Shown here one piece after another: positions 12,282 through 24,400 of a DNA stretch of 64,000 bases. The position numbers and the translations under genes are program-made. Numbering within the stretch: the first letter of the stretch is position 1; each line of letters starts with the position of its first letter. Below the pieces are notes generated by a model that saw only the letters and a list, made by a program, of their open reading frames with translations, made no database searches and had not been told where the DNA came from. Origin of the DNA: Inia geoffrensis (lineage: Eukaryota; Chordata; Mammalia; Artiodactyla; Iniidae); the NCBI GenBank assembly GCA_036417435.1, contig CM070903.1, positions 59,930,001 through 59,994,000 on the forward strand, given 5' to 3'.

Positions 12282-14345
12282 AATCAATTCAACTGGAAGA
12301 TATAAAAATTATAAATACATAACACACTCAACATCAGAGTATCAAAAGTAAATGCTGACAGATCTGAAGGCAGAAACTGACAGCAATGTAATAATAGTAG
12401 GGAACGTCAATATTCTGCTTACAATAACGGACAGAACATCCATCCAGAAAATCAATAAAGAAACAGCTGACTTGAACACTATAGATCAATGGAAGTTCAT
12501 ATACAGGACTTTCTACACAACAGCAGAAGAATACACATCCTTCTCAAGTGCACATGGAACACATTCCCCAGGAGAGAGCACAAGTCAACAAATTTCATAA
12601 AACTGAAACCATTCCAAGTATTTTATATAACCACTTGGAATAAAACCAGATCAATAACAGGCAAGGAAACTGGAAAATTGACAAATACATGGAAATTAAA
12701 CAACACACTCTTGAACAACGATTGGGTCAAAGACAAAATCAGAAGAAAAGTTTAAAAGTACCACCAGACAAACAAAAATGAAAACACAGCATGCCAAAAA
12801 CTATGGGATGCAGGAAAAGCAATAATAAGAAGGAATTTTTAGTGATAAATGGCTACGTTAAAAAGAAGAGCACAAATAAACAACCTAAATTTACACCTCA
12901 ACACCTCTTTAGAAAAAGAACTAAGCCCAAATTTAGCAAAAGGCAATAACAAAGATCAGAGCAGAAAAAAAAAAAAGAGAATAGCAAGACAATAGCAAAG
13001 ATCAAAGAAACTTTAGCTAGACTAAGAAAAAAAGAGAGAAGACACAAAATCAGAAATAAAAGACATTACAACTGATAATACAGAAATACTAAGGATCATA
13101 GGAAACCACTATGAATGATTATATGCCAACAAATTAGATAAACTAGAAGAAATGGATGAATTACTACAAACACACAAACTATCAACATTGAATCATGAAA
13201 AAACAGAAAATCTGAACAGAACAATAATGCATAAGGAGACTGAATCAATAATCAAAACCTCCCAACAAAGAAAAATCCAGGACTGTCTGGTTTCACTAGT
13301 GAATTCTACCAAACATTTAAAGAATTAATATCAATCCTTCTCAAAGTCTTCCAAAAATTTGAAGAGGAAGGAACACTTGCAAACTTACTTTATAAGGTTG
13401 GCAATATCCTGCCATCAAAACCAGACAAGAACACTGCAAGGAAAGAATATTATAGGGCAATATCCCCAATGAACATAGATGCAAAAATCCTCAAAATATT
13501 AGCAAACCAATTTCAACAATATATTAAAGGGATCATACACCACGATCAAGTGAGATTTATTCCTGAGATGCAAGGATGGTTCAACATATGCAAATCAATA
13601 AATGTTACATCGCATTAACAAAATGAAGGATAAAAATCACATGATCATCACAATATATGCAGAAAAAGCATTTGATGAAATTCATCATCCTTTCATGATA
13701 AAAACTCTCTACAAATTAGGTACAGATAGAAGGTACCTCAACATAATAAAACCCATTTATGGATAAGCCCACAGCTAACATCATACTCAGTGGCAAAAAG
13801 CTAAGATCAGGAACAAGACAAGGATGCCCATTATCACCACTGATAGAATTCAACAGCAAAAAACAACAAAAACAAAAACACAACCCAATTGAAAAATAAG
13901 CAAAGTACTTGAATAGATATTTTTCCAAAGAAGACATCCATATCACTAACAGGTACATGAAAAGATGCTCAACATCACTAATCATCAGGGAAATGCAAAT
14001 CAAAACCAAAATGAAGTTATCGACTCACATCTGTTAGGATGGCTATTATCAAAAAAACCAGAGATAACAAAGGATGGTGAAGATACAGAGAAAAGGAAAC
14101 ACTTGTACATTGTTAGGTAATGTAAACTGGTACAGCCACTATGAAAAACAGTATGGAGATTCCTCAATAAATTAAATAGAACTACCGTATGATCCAGCAA
14201 TCCCACGTCTTTGGGATATATCCAAAGGAAATAAAATCATTATCTCAAGGAGATATATGTACTCTCATATATTTGTTGCAGCATTATTCACAATAGCCAA
14301 GATTTCAAAACAACCCAAATGTTCTTTGAAGGGGATGTGGTATAT

Positions 14346-14826
14346 GGGGATTGGAATTCTGGAGTCCACTGGTATCTAACCCAGCATAGGCTTTTGACCT
14401 CTAGTGAATGAACATATTTGGGCTCCGTAGTGGTAGCTGTAGCAGCAGCAATATCAAGGGGAATAATAATAATCATAACAACAACAATTTTCTTTAGCAT
14501 TTTCAAAATGTGTTCACTGTGGTTGTCATGGAGGTATGCCACTCAAATCTCCCTTCTGGAGAGAGCCTCCTGCAACGAGTGTAATAAGCTGATGGCTTCC
14601 ACCCGCCACACCTTTGGGATCTGCAGACAGTAGTAGAACCAGGACATTCCTGGCAGATGGGGTGCTTCTCTAATAGGCAATCTGTGCTCCTGGATCCCCA
14701 TTAATCTGTCTGACACTTTCTTGGAGCTGCACTGCAAGATGAGACTCTTTCTCCCCAAGTCTCCTTTCTTCTCCTCTTTTCACAGCTGTCTCACTTGCAT
14801 CGTGGTCTCTCCTCGACTACTGTTAA
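14346..14826. other. Unidentified insertion inside the LINE-1
   Basis: The L1 text breaks after gatgtggtatat and resumes at atatatacacc. The 480 bp between (with gagagagcctcctgcaacga) does not read as L1. It may be an LTR-type fragment; the family is not recognised. Confidence 0.5.
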
Positions 14827-15689
14827 TATATACACCACAATATTATTCAGCCTTTAAAAAAATAGGAAACCGTGTCATTTGCAACAACATGGATTAATCA
14901 GGAGGGCATTTCACCAGAAATAAGCCAGATAGAAGACAAATACCTCAGGTTATCCTTTATATGTGGAATCTTTTTAAAAAAAAAAAAAGAAAAGAAAAAA
15001 AGCAAACTCATAGAAATAAAGAGTAGAATGGTGGTTTCCAGGGGCTGGGAGAAAAGGGGAGAGGTTGGTGAAAGGTTATATAAACTTTGTTATTAAATGA
15101 ATAAGGTATGAGGATCTAAGGATAGCACGGTGACTACAGTTGATAACAGTGCATTGTACAGTTGAAATTTAGGCAAGAAAATAAATCTTAAGCATCCTCA
15201 CCAAAAAAAGGAAAAAAAAATAAATAAATATGTGAGATGATGGGTGTGTTGTAAGAATCCTTTACAAATTATTCATATATCAAACCATCACATTGTATAC
15301 TTTAAATACATTATAATTTTATCAATTATACATCAATAAAACAAAAAAAATTAATCCATTCTCATTTTAGAAAGGTAGATATGAAGGACATATCTCAGGG
15401 AAAATGTCAGGTGATTGAAACAGCAAATAACTGCAAGCAAAAACACTGGGTAAACTGGATCTCATTGTTCTTCAATAAATGAAGGGGTGAGGATCTCAAA
15501 CATAAAGGATGTTGACCAATATCATCCACCTCCTTCCCCCATTAAGATAAAAAACCCAAAGAGAAAGTGGGAGAAGCAGTTTTTGATAACTCTGCCATAT
15601 CCAGAATGCTTAAATGCTTAATCTTGTGTTATTCCACTGCCCTCTGCTGGATGTGATAATTCTGACCTCAAAACCAGAAGTTCTAGAGT

Positions 15690-15930
15690 GGCAGCAATTG
15701 TAATCATTATCGTCATCACACTAGCTACAGCATGAATGTCAAGCACTGTGCTAAGTGCTTTACATGCATCATCATCTTCAACCCTCCTAACAATTCAATG
15801 GCTGGAAAATGTTAGCCTCTCTTTGTAGGTGAGGTATCTGGAGGTTCAGAACCAAGGTCACACAATTAAAGGGAACTGGGAATTCAATATTGGCTCTAGA
15901 GACAGCTCTTAGCTACTTCCTGTTCCCTAA
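15690..15930 (-). repeat. MIR SINE
   Basis: Antisense MIR: gcactgtgctaagtgcttta, gaggttcagaaccaaggtca, gggaactgggaattcaatat. Confidence 0.8.
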
Positions 15931-16554
15931 ATATAAACTTCATGCTATCAGCTGTACTGGGAGACAAATCTGGAAAGGTATTACCTTCTGAGACCAGTTG
16001 ATTCACTATTAACAATGGAATCACAAAAATGACTTATTTTAAAAAGCTCCCCCAAAATATCTTCCTCTAATTTTTCCTTAAGAAGCCCTAAAATTTATCA
16101 AAAAGGAAAAGTTTACTCCTCAACTACGGGCAAGGGAGTGTTTCTCAAGAGTTTCTCAAAGTGTGATCCATGAATCAACCTCCTTCATTAAAATCTTGGG
16201 AGCTGCTGGTTCAATACACAGAACCCCAGGCACCAGGATGTGTCACGGAAGTAGAGAGGATAGGACTTGCCACTGAGAGATGTGATATGTATTAGTGGGA
16301 GAGGGGTGGACAGAGAGAAAGAGTATGACTCCAGGAATTTTGGCTCAGTAACTGGGGGGGCTGGTAGTGATGTCAAGTGTGGAAAATTGGAAGAAATGAG
16401 TGGGTTTTTATTGTTAGCAGTTCAGTTGTAGTAGTTGCTGTTTGGCAGTGAATATAAAATCAGGAGTTTTGGTTTAGACATGTTATGTTTGAGATGTCAA
16501 ATAGGATAACCAAATAAAAACGGAAAACAGGAAACTACAAAGGAAATAACTGAC
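15931..16554. other. Intergenic, nothing recognised
   Basis: No gene, RNA or repeat that I can support. Confidence 0.5.
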
Positions 16555-16740
16555 TTTTAAAACTTACAATATGTTTAAGATCTATCCATGTTGTTTCATG
16601 TGTTATCTATTATGTATCCAATTGCTGTACAGTACCTGGTATCCCTACCAATGATTAATCCCCAGATTGCTTCCAACTCCTGTCACCATAAACAAAACAG
16701 CAATGAACATTCTATAGGTTTCCTGTAATATAATAATAAA
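16555..16740 (-). mobile_element. Old LINE-1 3' fragment, antisense
   Basis: Text around gatctatccatgttgtttca, cccagattgcttccaactc and caatgaacattctatagg fits an antisense L1 3' region. Confidence 0.6.
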
Positions 16741-16831
16741 TATATATGTTGGTCTCTGTCTCCAGTTCCTAATACAGGGCTCCTAAGATCCTTAAAAATT
16801 CCTAAGTGATAAGAGCACTAAGAATATCTTT

Positions 16832-17232
16832 GGAAGTCCCTGGTGGTGCAGTGGTTAAGAATCCTCCTGCCAATGCAGGGGACATGGGCTCGAGCCCTGG
16901 TCCGGGAAGATGCCACATGCCGCGGAACAACTAAGCCTGTGCACCACAACTACTGAGTCTGCACTCTAGAGCCTGTAGGCCACAACTACTGAGACCGTGT
17001 GTCACAACTACTGAAGCCCGCGTGCCTAGAGCCCGTGCTCCCCAACAAAGAGAAGCCACTGCGATGAGAAGCCTGCGCACTGCAACCAAGAGTAGCCCCC
17101 GCTCGCCACAACTAGAGAAAGCCCGCACGCAGCAACGAAGACGCAATGCAGCCAAAACTAAATAAATAAAATAAATATGTTTTAAAAAATAAAATATATT
17201 TTAAAAAATAAAATAAATAAAGTTAAAAAAAA
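16832..17232 (+). mobile_element. Older CHR-type SINE (long form)
   Basis: Imperfect duplication aagaatatcttt / aagaacatcttt at 16820-16831 and 17233-17244. Head ggaagtccctggtggtgcag, long body with repeated cacaactactga units, and an aaataaa-type tail. Confidence 0.92.
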
Positions 17233-17244
17233 AAGAACATCTTT

Positions 17245-17690
17245 TGTTCTGTCAAGGTAATTCTAGGTGGACTCTTTAATTGGGGCTCATAACCAGAAAG
17301 ACAAAGCCATGATTAGAAGCTTAGAATTTTCAGCCCCACCTCCCCATCCTCCAGAGAGGGAAGAAGGGCTAGAAAAACAGAGTTAATCATCAATCATGCG
17401 TATGTGAGGAATCCTCTATAAAATCCCAATAGTATGGCGTTTGGAGAGCTTTCAGTTTGGCGAACACATCCACTCTGAGAGGGTGATGCCCCCGCACTGC
17501 ACAGCAACAGAAGCTTCTGGACCCAGGACCTTCCTAGACCTCACCCTTCATCCAGCTGTTCATCTGTACCCTTCATGTCCTTTAATAACTGATAAATGTT
17601 GTGCTTCCCTGAGTTCTGTTAGCCACTTCAGCAAGATAACTGAATCTGAGGAGACATACTTAATGTGACCAGGTACTACCAGATTCCTCT
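17245..17690. other. Intergenic, nothing recognised
   Basis: No supported gene or repeat. Confidence 0.5.
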
Positions 17691-17699
17691 CTAAAATAG

Positions 17700-18960
17700 C
17701 TGCCCCACAAAGGACACCATTGACAAAATGAAAAGACAACCTACTAAATGGGAGAAAATATTTGCAAATGATATAACTGATAAGGGGTTAATATCCAACA
17801 TATACAAATAGCCCATACAACTAAACATCAAAAAAACAAACAACCCAATTTAAAAATGGGTAGAAGAACAGAAGACATTTTTCCAAAGACGAAATGCAGA
17901 TGGCCAACAGGCACATGAAAAGATGTTCCGTATCACTAATCATCAGGGAAATGTAAACCAAAACTACAATGAGATATCACCTCACACCTGTCAGGATGGC
18001 TATCATCAAGAAGAACACAACAGGGCTTCCCTGGTGGCGCAGTGGTTGAGAGTCTGCCTGCCGATGCAGGGGACACGGGTTCGTGCCCCGGTCCGGGAAG
18101 ATCCCACATGCCGCAGAGCGGCTGGGCCCGTGAGCCATGGCCGCTGAGCCTGCGCGTCCGGAGCCTGTGCTCTGCAACGGGAGAGGCCACAACAGTGAGA
18201 AGCCCGCATACCGCAAAAAAAAAAAAAAAGAAAAAACCACAACAAATGTTGGCAAGGATGTGGAGAAAAGGGAACTCTCTCACACTGTTGGCTGGTATGA
18301 AGTTTCCCAAAAAACTAAAAATAGAGCTACCATATGACTCAGCAATTCCATTCCTGAGTATATATCCAAAGAAAATGAAAATAACTCAAAAAGATACATG
18401 CACATGTTCATAGCAGCATTATTTACAACAGCCAAATATGGAAGCAACCTAAGTGTCCCTCAACAGATGAACAGATAAAGATGATGTAGTAATATATACA
18501 CAATGGAATACTACTCAGCCATAAAAAAGAATGAAATTTCGTCATTTGCAACAACACAGATGGACCTGGAGGATATTATGCTAAGTGAAATAAGTCAGCG
18601 AAAGACAAATGCTATATGATATCACTTATATGTGGAATCTAAAAAATTTTTAAAAAGGACGAATATAACAGAACAGAAAGAGACTCACAGATATAGAGAA
18701 CCAACTAGTGGTTACCAGTAGGGAGAGGGTAGGGAGGAGGGGCAAGTCAGGGGTAGGTGATTTAGAGGCACAAACTACTATGTATGAAATAAATAAGCTA
18801 CAAGGATATACTGTACAGCACAGGGAATATGGCCAATATATTCTAATAACTTTAATTGGCATATAACCTATAAAAATACTGAATCACTATGTTGTATACC
18901 TGAAACTAATACTGTAAATCAACTATACTTCAATAAAAAAACAGGCAAGAACAAAAATAA
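17700..18960 (+). mobile_element. LINE-1 3' portion with nested SINE
   Basis: Typical L1 3' text: gaaaagacaacctactaaat, catcagggaaatgtaaacca, atactactcagccataaaaa, and the end tatacttcaataaaaaaac. Split by a SINE at 18023-18236. Confidence 0.9.
18023..18236 (+). mobile_element. Young CHR-type SINE
   Basis: Near-consensus copy inserted in the L1, with a short duplication cacaaca on both sides and a tail of A-runs broken by a G. Confidence 0.93.
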
Positions 18961-19379
18961 AATGCACAAACAGCTCAAAAAAAATCTGTAGTTTTGTAGT
19001 ATTGTATCAATGTTAATTTCTCAGTTTTGATAAATGTATCATGGTTATATATTAACATTAGAGGAAGCCAGATGAAGGGTGTATAGGACTTGCAATTTTT
19101 CTGTAAATCTAATATTATTTCAAAATAAAGTTATAAAAGAAAAAACCATTACCATTTGCTACTACTTACGCAAAATGAATGTTTAAAAATGCCACAAAGC
19201 AAATATAAAAAATAAACTAGGTGCAAAGACTTGTAAGATTGCCGTGCGTAATCTGAATCCCAATTCTAAGTTCGTTAAAACAACTTCATTGTTTATGAAA
19301 CGAACCCCATTTTTCTTAATGAGTGCTAGAAATCTGAACTCATAAAAACACATTTATACCATTAACATATCCACTTTTA

Positions 19380-19622
19380 GAGTCATGTACCACAATGTTC
19401 ACTGCAGCACTATTTACAATAGCCAGGACATGGAAGCAACCTAAGTGTCCATCGACAGATGAATGAAGAAGATGTGGCACATATATGCAATGGAATATTA
19501 CTCAGCCATAAAAAGAAACTAAATTGAGTTATTTGTAGTGAGGAGGATGGACCTAGAGTCTGTCATACAGAGTGAAGTCAGAAAGAGAAAAACAAATACC
19601 ATATGCTAACACATATATATGG

Positions 19623-19657
<35 letters not shown>

Positions 19658-20000
19658 TTCTGACAAACCCAGGACAGGAATAAAGACGCAGATGTAGAGA
19701 ATGGACTTGAGGACACGGGGAGAGGGAAGGTAAGTTGGGATGAAGTGAGAGAGTAGCACTGACATATATACACTACCAAATGTAAAATAGATAGCTAGTG
19801 GGAAGGAGCCACATAGCATAAGGAGATCAGCTCAGTGCTTTGTGACCACCTAGAGGGGTGGGATAGGGAGGGTGGGAGGGAGAGGCAAGAGGGAGGGGAT
19901 ATGGGTATGTCTGTATACATACAGCTGATTCACTTTGTTACACAGCAGAAACTAACACAACACTGTAAAGCAATTATATTCCAATAAAGATGTTAAAAAA
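19380..20000 (+). mobile_element. LINE-1 3' end
   Basis: Starts gtcatgtaccacaatgttca and ends attccaataaagatgtta. Nearly the same family as the copy at 41886-42592, with a poly(A) run near 19630-19655. Confidence 0.9.
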
Positions 20001-20624
20001 ATCCACTTTTGTTTTATGCATTAGGCACCCACATAAAGATTTCAATTGGAAAAAAAGATCTTCTGATTTATGCCACCTAGTGGTGATTGAGATAAATATG
20101 ACTGCTGGCTTAAAAAAAAAAAAATTGAAGGTATCTGTACTATAAATAAGGCTTAACTGGGAGAAAAATGTTGACAATGTGATAACATCTATTACTACGT
20201 ATCATGTAGATTACAGGTATTCAAAAATAGGATATTTCAGTAAAATCAGTTGGGAAGATTAATTCAAATAAAGCCAGAAGAGTAGCTTGCTGCCTACATG
20301 AGCAAGCAGGATATCTGACGTGTATTCTAAGGTGACAGCCATGTTTACCTCTCTCTATTATGCCATATCAAACACCATCTTAATTCTATCAAGATTTTCA
20401 TTATGAAGAGCTCCTTAAAACACAAAAATTGGGTTACAATTGGAAAAGGGGTAAAAATAAAGGGGCATTGAAGGTAAGGCGAGTATTCTTGAATGATGAG
20501 GAATACAAAAACAAACCAAGAAACGAAGTTTCCTTAGAGGCAGGGTTAGCCGCTCCCAGTACGTGCAAGATGGAAAGAAAGGGGACAAGGGGGCAATGTG
20601 GGGAACGAAGAGAATGTAAGAGGA

Positions 20625-20940
20625 GTGCTCAAAGGGCCTGGGTTCTATTCCTCGGCTCTCAGCGGGTGTCCCTGAGTAGAACCACACTTAACCTTTCTGA
20701 ACTCCCAGACCCATATCTGTAAACTGATGTGATATACAACAAAGGGATCCCTTTAAATTCTAATATTCTATCAGGCAATCACCATAGGAAAAATATTCCT
20801 GAATCTTTAATAAAAAGAATAACTCTGGTGATACCAACTTAGTAAAACAATCCAGAAAGAAAATAAGTAACAGCACTTAACGCATTTCCTGGCACACAGT
20901 AAGTACTTCATCAATATTAACTACTAGCAGATAGGAGACT
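20625..20940 (+). repeat. MIR SINE
   Basis: Sense MIR: gggcctgggttctattcctc, cacttaacctttctgaactc, and the tail cctggcacacagtaagtact. Confidence 0.75.
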
Positions 20941-21170
20941 TAGGGAGATGGTCAGAGAGGGGAAACAAAAGGAACAGAAAGAAGAAAGGAAGGTGAGTCT
21001 AGCATGAAGTATTTTCTAGCCCCAGCTCTCACATTATTACACATTTAAATACCTTCCTCATAAGTGTGAACCAAAAATACTCTTATCATCATTCTGTATG
21101 AGATACTTTTACACTTAAAGAATTATCATCTTTTGATAAGAAGCAAGAAAAACGGTCTCTTTACACTCAT

Positions 21171-21340
21171 TTTATTAAACAAATAAGGCTGGTAGAGGGA
21201 CTTGTATTTAATGCAGAAACATATAATTCTCTTTATTAGAGAAATTGTACATATCGGTGAATATGGTCAATGGTCACATCTATGGGTTAACTCTTTAAAA
21301 ATCAGAACCAATAATTAGGATAGATTCTATGCTCTCTTTG
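21171..21340 (-). other. ATG3: ATG3 3' UTR start with candidate polyadenylation signals
   Basis: On the minus strand AATAAA hexamers occur at 21232-21237 (about 105 nt after the stop) and at 21171-21176. Either could end a short ATG3 transcript. No RNA evidence was available to choose. Confidence 0.5.
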
Positions 21341-21422
21341 TTACATTGTGAAGTGTCTTGTGTAGTCATATTCTATTGTTGGAATGACAGCTTGTACAAA
21401 TTTCAAGAAAATTAGAAGATAC
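21341..21422 (-). CDS. ATG3: ATG3 coding exon 12 (residues 288-314 and stop)
   Basis: The last exon completes M288 and encodes [18 protein letters not shown], then DYTRHFTM and stop TAA at 21341-21343. Acceptor cctttag|GTATC. This exon restores the full 314 residues. Confidence 0.97.
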
Positions 21423-24400
21423 CTAAAGGTCTTTAGCTAAGGAAAACAGATTGGTAAATAGTTCTATGATTTAAGCTAACATTGTAAATATCCATTTTAT
21501 TAAGCAATAACTCCTCAGAAAAAATACAGAAGACAAAATCTTAAATCAAGTATGTTATATTAAAAAAATTCATTCATGCAATTGGTGTCTACTCAGCATG
21601 AGGATCTCTGTAAGAATGACTGACCCGGCCACGTTTAATATTTGCATGTAAGACTTCTTAATGAGTACAAGTTCATATTAGCCCAAATATTTTAATATAA
21701 AAATAAGGACAAGGTTGTACATGTTTAAATGAGTGGGAGATGGTCTTTTTATTGCCTGTAAGTTTGCTAGAGTGTCAGAAAATGAGACAGTGTAAAGAAT
21801 ATAAAAATACTGAAGGAAAAGAACAAAAAATAAGTAAAAACCCTCCATAAGGAATGATTCTTGGTTAGTATATGTACTTGCCATATACTATACTGGAATA
21901 GTCTTTAATAAATCTGCTATACTGGACTGTCTTTAATAAATTCCTGAATTTTTTTCTATGTTCCACTGCACTTAGAAACATTAAGAGATTAATTTTTCTC
22001 AGGGGAATTGATGACAATTATGAATTATATAGAGTCTTCCAAGTTGCTACACAGCTTCCAAAACAGAGATAAATGCTCAAATTATGCATAATAGAATTTT
22101 AAGAGTAATTCTGGTTTGGACCAAAAGTTCTTGGTTTGTTTCAGTATCAAATCAGCCCAATGTTTCTCTGAGGCACACATTCTATTAGCAATGCTTAGTT
22201 TATCTGTAGCTCCAAGACAGTGGTGACCCCTCAGTCTACATCTAACACTGAGTGGCAGGAACCACCAAGTCGAATGTCAATCTAGCATCAAACTAATTCA
22301 AGCTATTTGGTATTTAAATCATTGACTCTTGACTGCTTTTGATGAATCCATGCTATGGGTACGTGTATTTCAGAATCCAGTAGTTTACTTAATTCCTCTT
22401 GCCAACCCCAGAGAAATAAAGAGGTGCTCTTATCTGGAGAAAAATGAAAATACTACATTTGAAGACAACCTGAAATAGATTTCAGGTGCTTTACTTTTTA
22501 ATTAACCTATTTATTCAATCTGAATTCTTTCTTTGCTTCACAGAGACCTCAGACTGACAAAACCCAACTTTACTTTTACCTGATAGAAAAGTATGTTTCT
22601 GATAACATGTTAAATCAGAAATATACTTGAAAAGATATTCATGTGTTATCCTCTAAAGTCACAGGTTATTCATCTTTCATCAAGAGATTAAGCACTTTGA
22701 GTTCCTTTTCCATAAAGAGTTCACAGCTGTGGAAATGCATACTCTCAGCCACTGCCTCAACAAACAAAAGCACTTGGCAAGACGCTACCTAGAAGTACGT
22801 ATTGCTCTGAAGCTCTGTAACAAGGCAGAGCTAACTGGTGCACACACGGACATGTGCTTACCAACTGAACAGGGCCGGAACTATCACAATGTAACACTTT
22901 CTAAATAAATTAAGGACTCCCACTAAGACTTCCAGATGTGCGGGGCTAACGTACGTTATACTACTGTGCCTTAAAGTTTATACTAAATTTCCCAAAAAGG
23001 GGGAAAAAAAATCCCAGAAGCAATCTGCCTCTAGTCGCATACACAGGTAAGGATACATATGAACACCAAGTTCTCCCCCTCCTTCTGCAACAGTCTCAAT
23101 GATTTTCTTCATCACCTCAGCATGCCTAAAAGCAAAAGAACACATCTTATTAGTATAGATCAATTGGATCAAAGTAGGAAAAGCAAGTTTTTGTTTGCGA
23201 AGAAACCTACATTATTACACCTACGTTATTACCGCCTGTGAATTAATTTTAATACATAACAGTACTATTGTAAAATATTCTCCTCCCTACTCCCCAACAA
23301 GCCAGATTGTTTAGTCATGCAGACAGTTTTATTGTAGCCATGGTAGTCACAAATGAACACAATGGGACTAGTCAGCTTTCCTATAATGGGGGTGGAAGGG
23401 GAGTAGGGCAGAAAATCAGAGGAAGGGAAATCATGCCAGGGCATAAATGCAGAGCAAGGGCTTTCTGCTCTGAGAAACAAAAAAGAACCTAAACAGGCAA
23501 ATTCAAAAAAGCTACATGGTGAACAGCTGGTCAAAAAAACCCACAAAGATATTTGTAAGGCTGTGATTTTGACTGTTTCAATGTTTAACAGAGAGTAAAC
23601 CAAAACTGAGTTAAAGAAAAGCCAACTGGTCAGAGTTAAGAGGTTTATATATATGTTTTTTCAGATTAAAATTATCTGATTCTATTTAGAAAACATTTTT
23701 TTAGCTTTATATAAAGAAGGATATTTATCTGAAGTTTTCCACAAATTTTTTTGCAGCCAACTGGTGAATCTCCTATGCTATAGAAAAAGGTGGCATCAAA
23801 GTAATTGCCTGAGCATATAATTGAGAAAAGGGCACTGTACAAAAGAAATGAACTTTTACACATATCCTGGCTTAAATAACACCACTTCAATTTTTATGAG
23901 TACAACCTTCATGAAAGAGGCAGTCAACTTAGAAGATGAGAATAAATGTATTGGCCCTGAGAATATGAAGACATAATCTGAGGCAGCCAACAGCAAGGCC
24001 TAAAATGCCCTTGCAGTCTCATTTTACAGGGCCCCGGCTTTTTTTTTTTTTGCCTTATTTACATTATATTCCATAATACAGTCATTTACTAAAATGTTCA
24101 GCATCACCAGTTAAATTACTTATCTCTTTTTCCCACTGAGTAAAGCTTATACTTCAGAAAGAGACCTGCCTCAGTTTGATAAGCTCTGTCCTAAACTCTC
24201 AAGCCGTAAGAGGAACCAAAAAAATAACTCTCAAAAATGAAAACCTTTTAGATAATTTTAGATAGTTTTAGTTTTAAACTAATGACTCTTGAAATACTTT
24301 TCATAGTTAGCATTAACACTCTTAACATAAATAAACTTGAAAAATGAACTAGACTTCCTATGGGATAGATTTTTGGAATAAAAAGGTTGTTAAAAATGAA

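Larger units (their letters stand above)
10595..15350 (+). mobile_element. Long decayed LINE-1 from upstream part to 3' end
   Basis: From about 11830 the text is clearly L1: aatcaaaaggcacaaagtgg, ORF2 endonuclease text near 12480-12600 (YTSFSSAHGTHS), reverse-transcriptase text near 13480-13830, and the 3' region to caataaaac at about 15340. 10595-11830 is probably also L1 but less certain. A SINE (12119-12281) and an unknown piece (14346-14826) interrupt it. Confidence 0.8.

Noticed and set aside
17936..18413. Open frames of about 70-125 codons on both strands, repeated at 29081-29465, 34140-34540, 41429-41964, 46813-47174 and 55853-56184
   Set aside because: They are all translations of the same G/C-rich SINE body. 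Recurrence in many places reflects repeat copies, not a gene family.
1..21000. Exons of BTLA, the expected next gene downstream of ATG3 by comparison with human
   Set aside because: I looked for them but found none. In human the gap is larger than the 21 kb available here, so the gene is probably outside the window.
22978..23172. A 64-codon minus-strand frame as a separate gene
   Set aside because: It is ATG3 exon 11 read through into intron 11; the true exon ends at the U12 donor.
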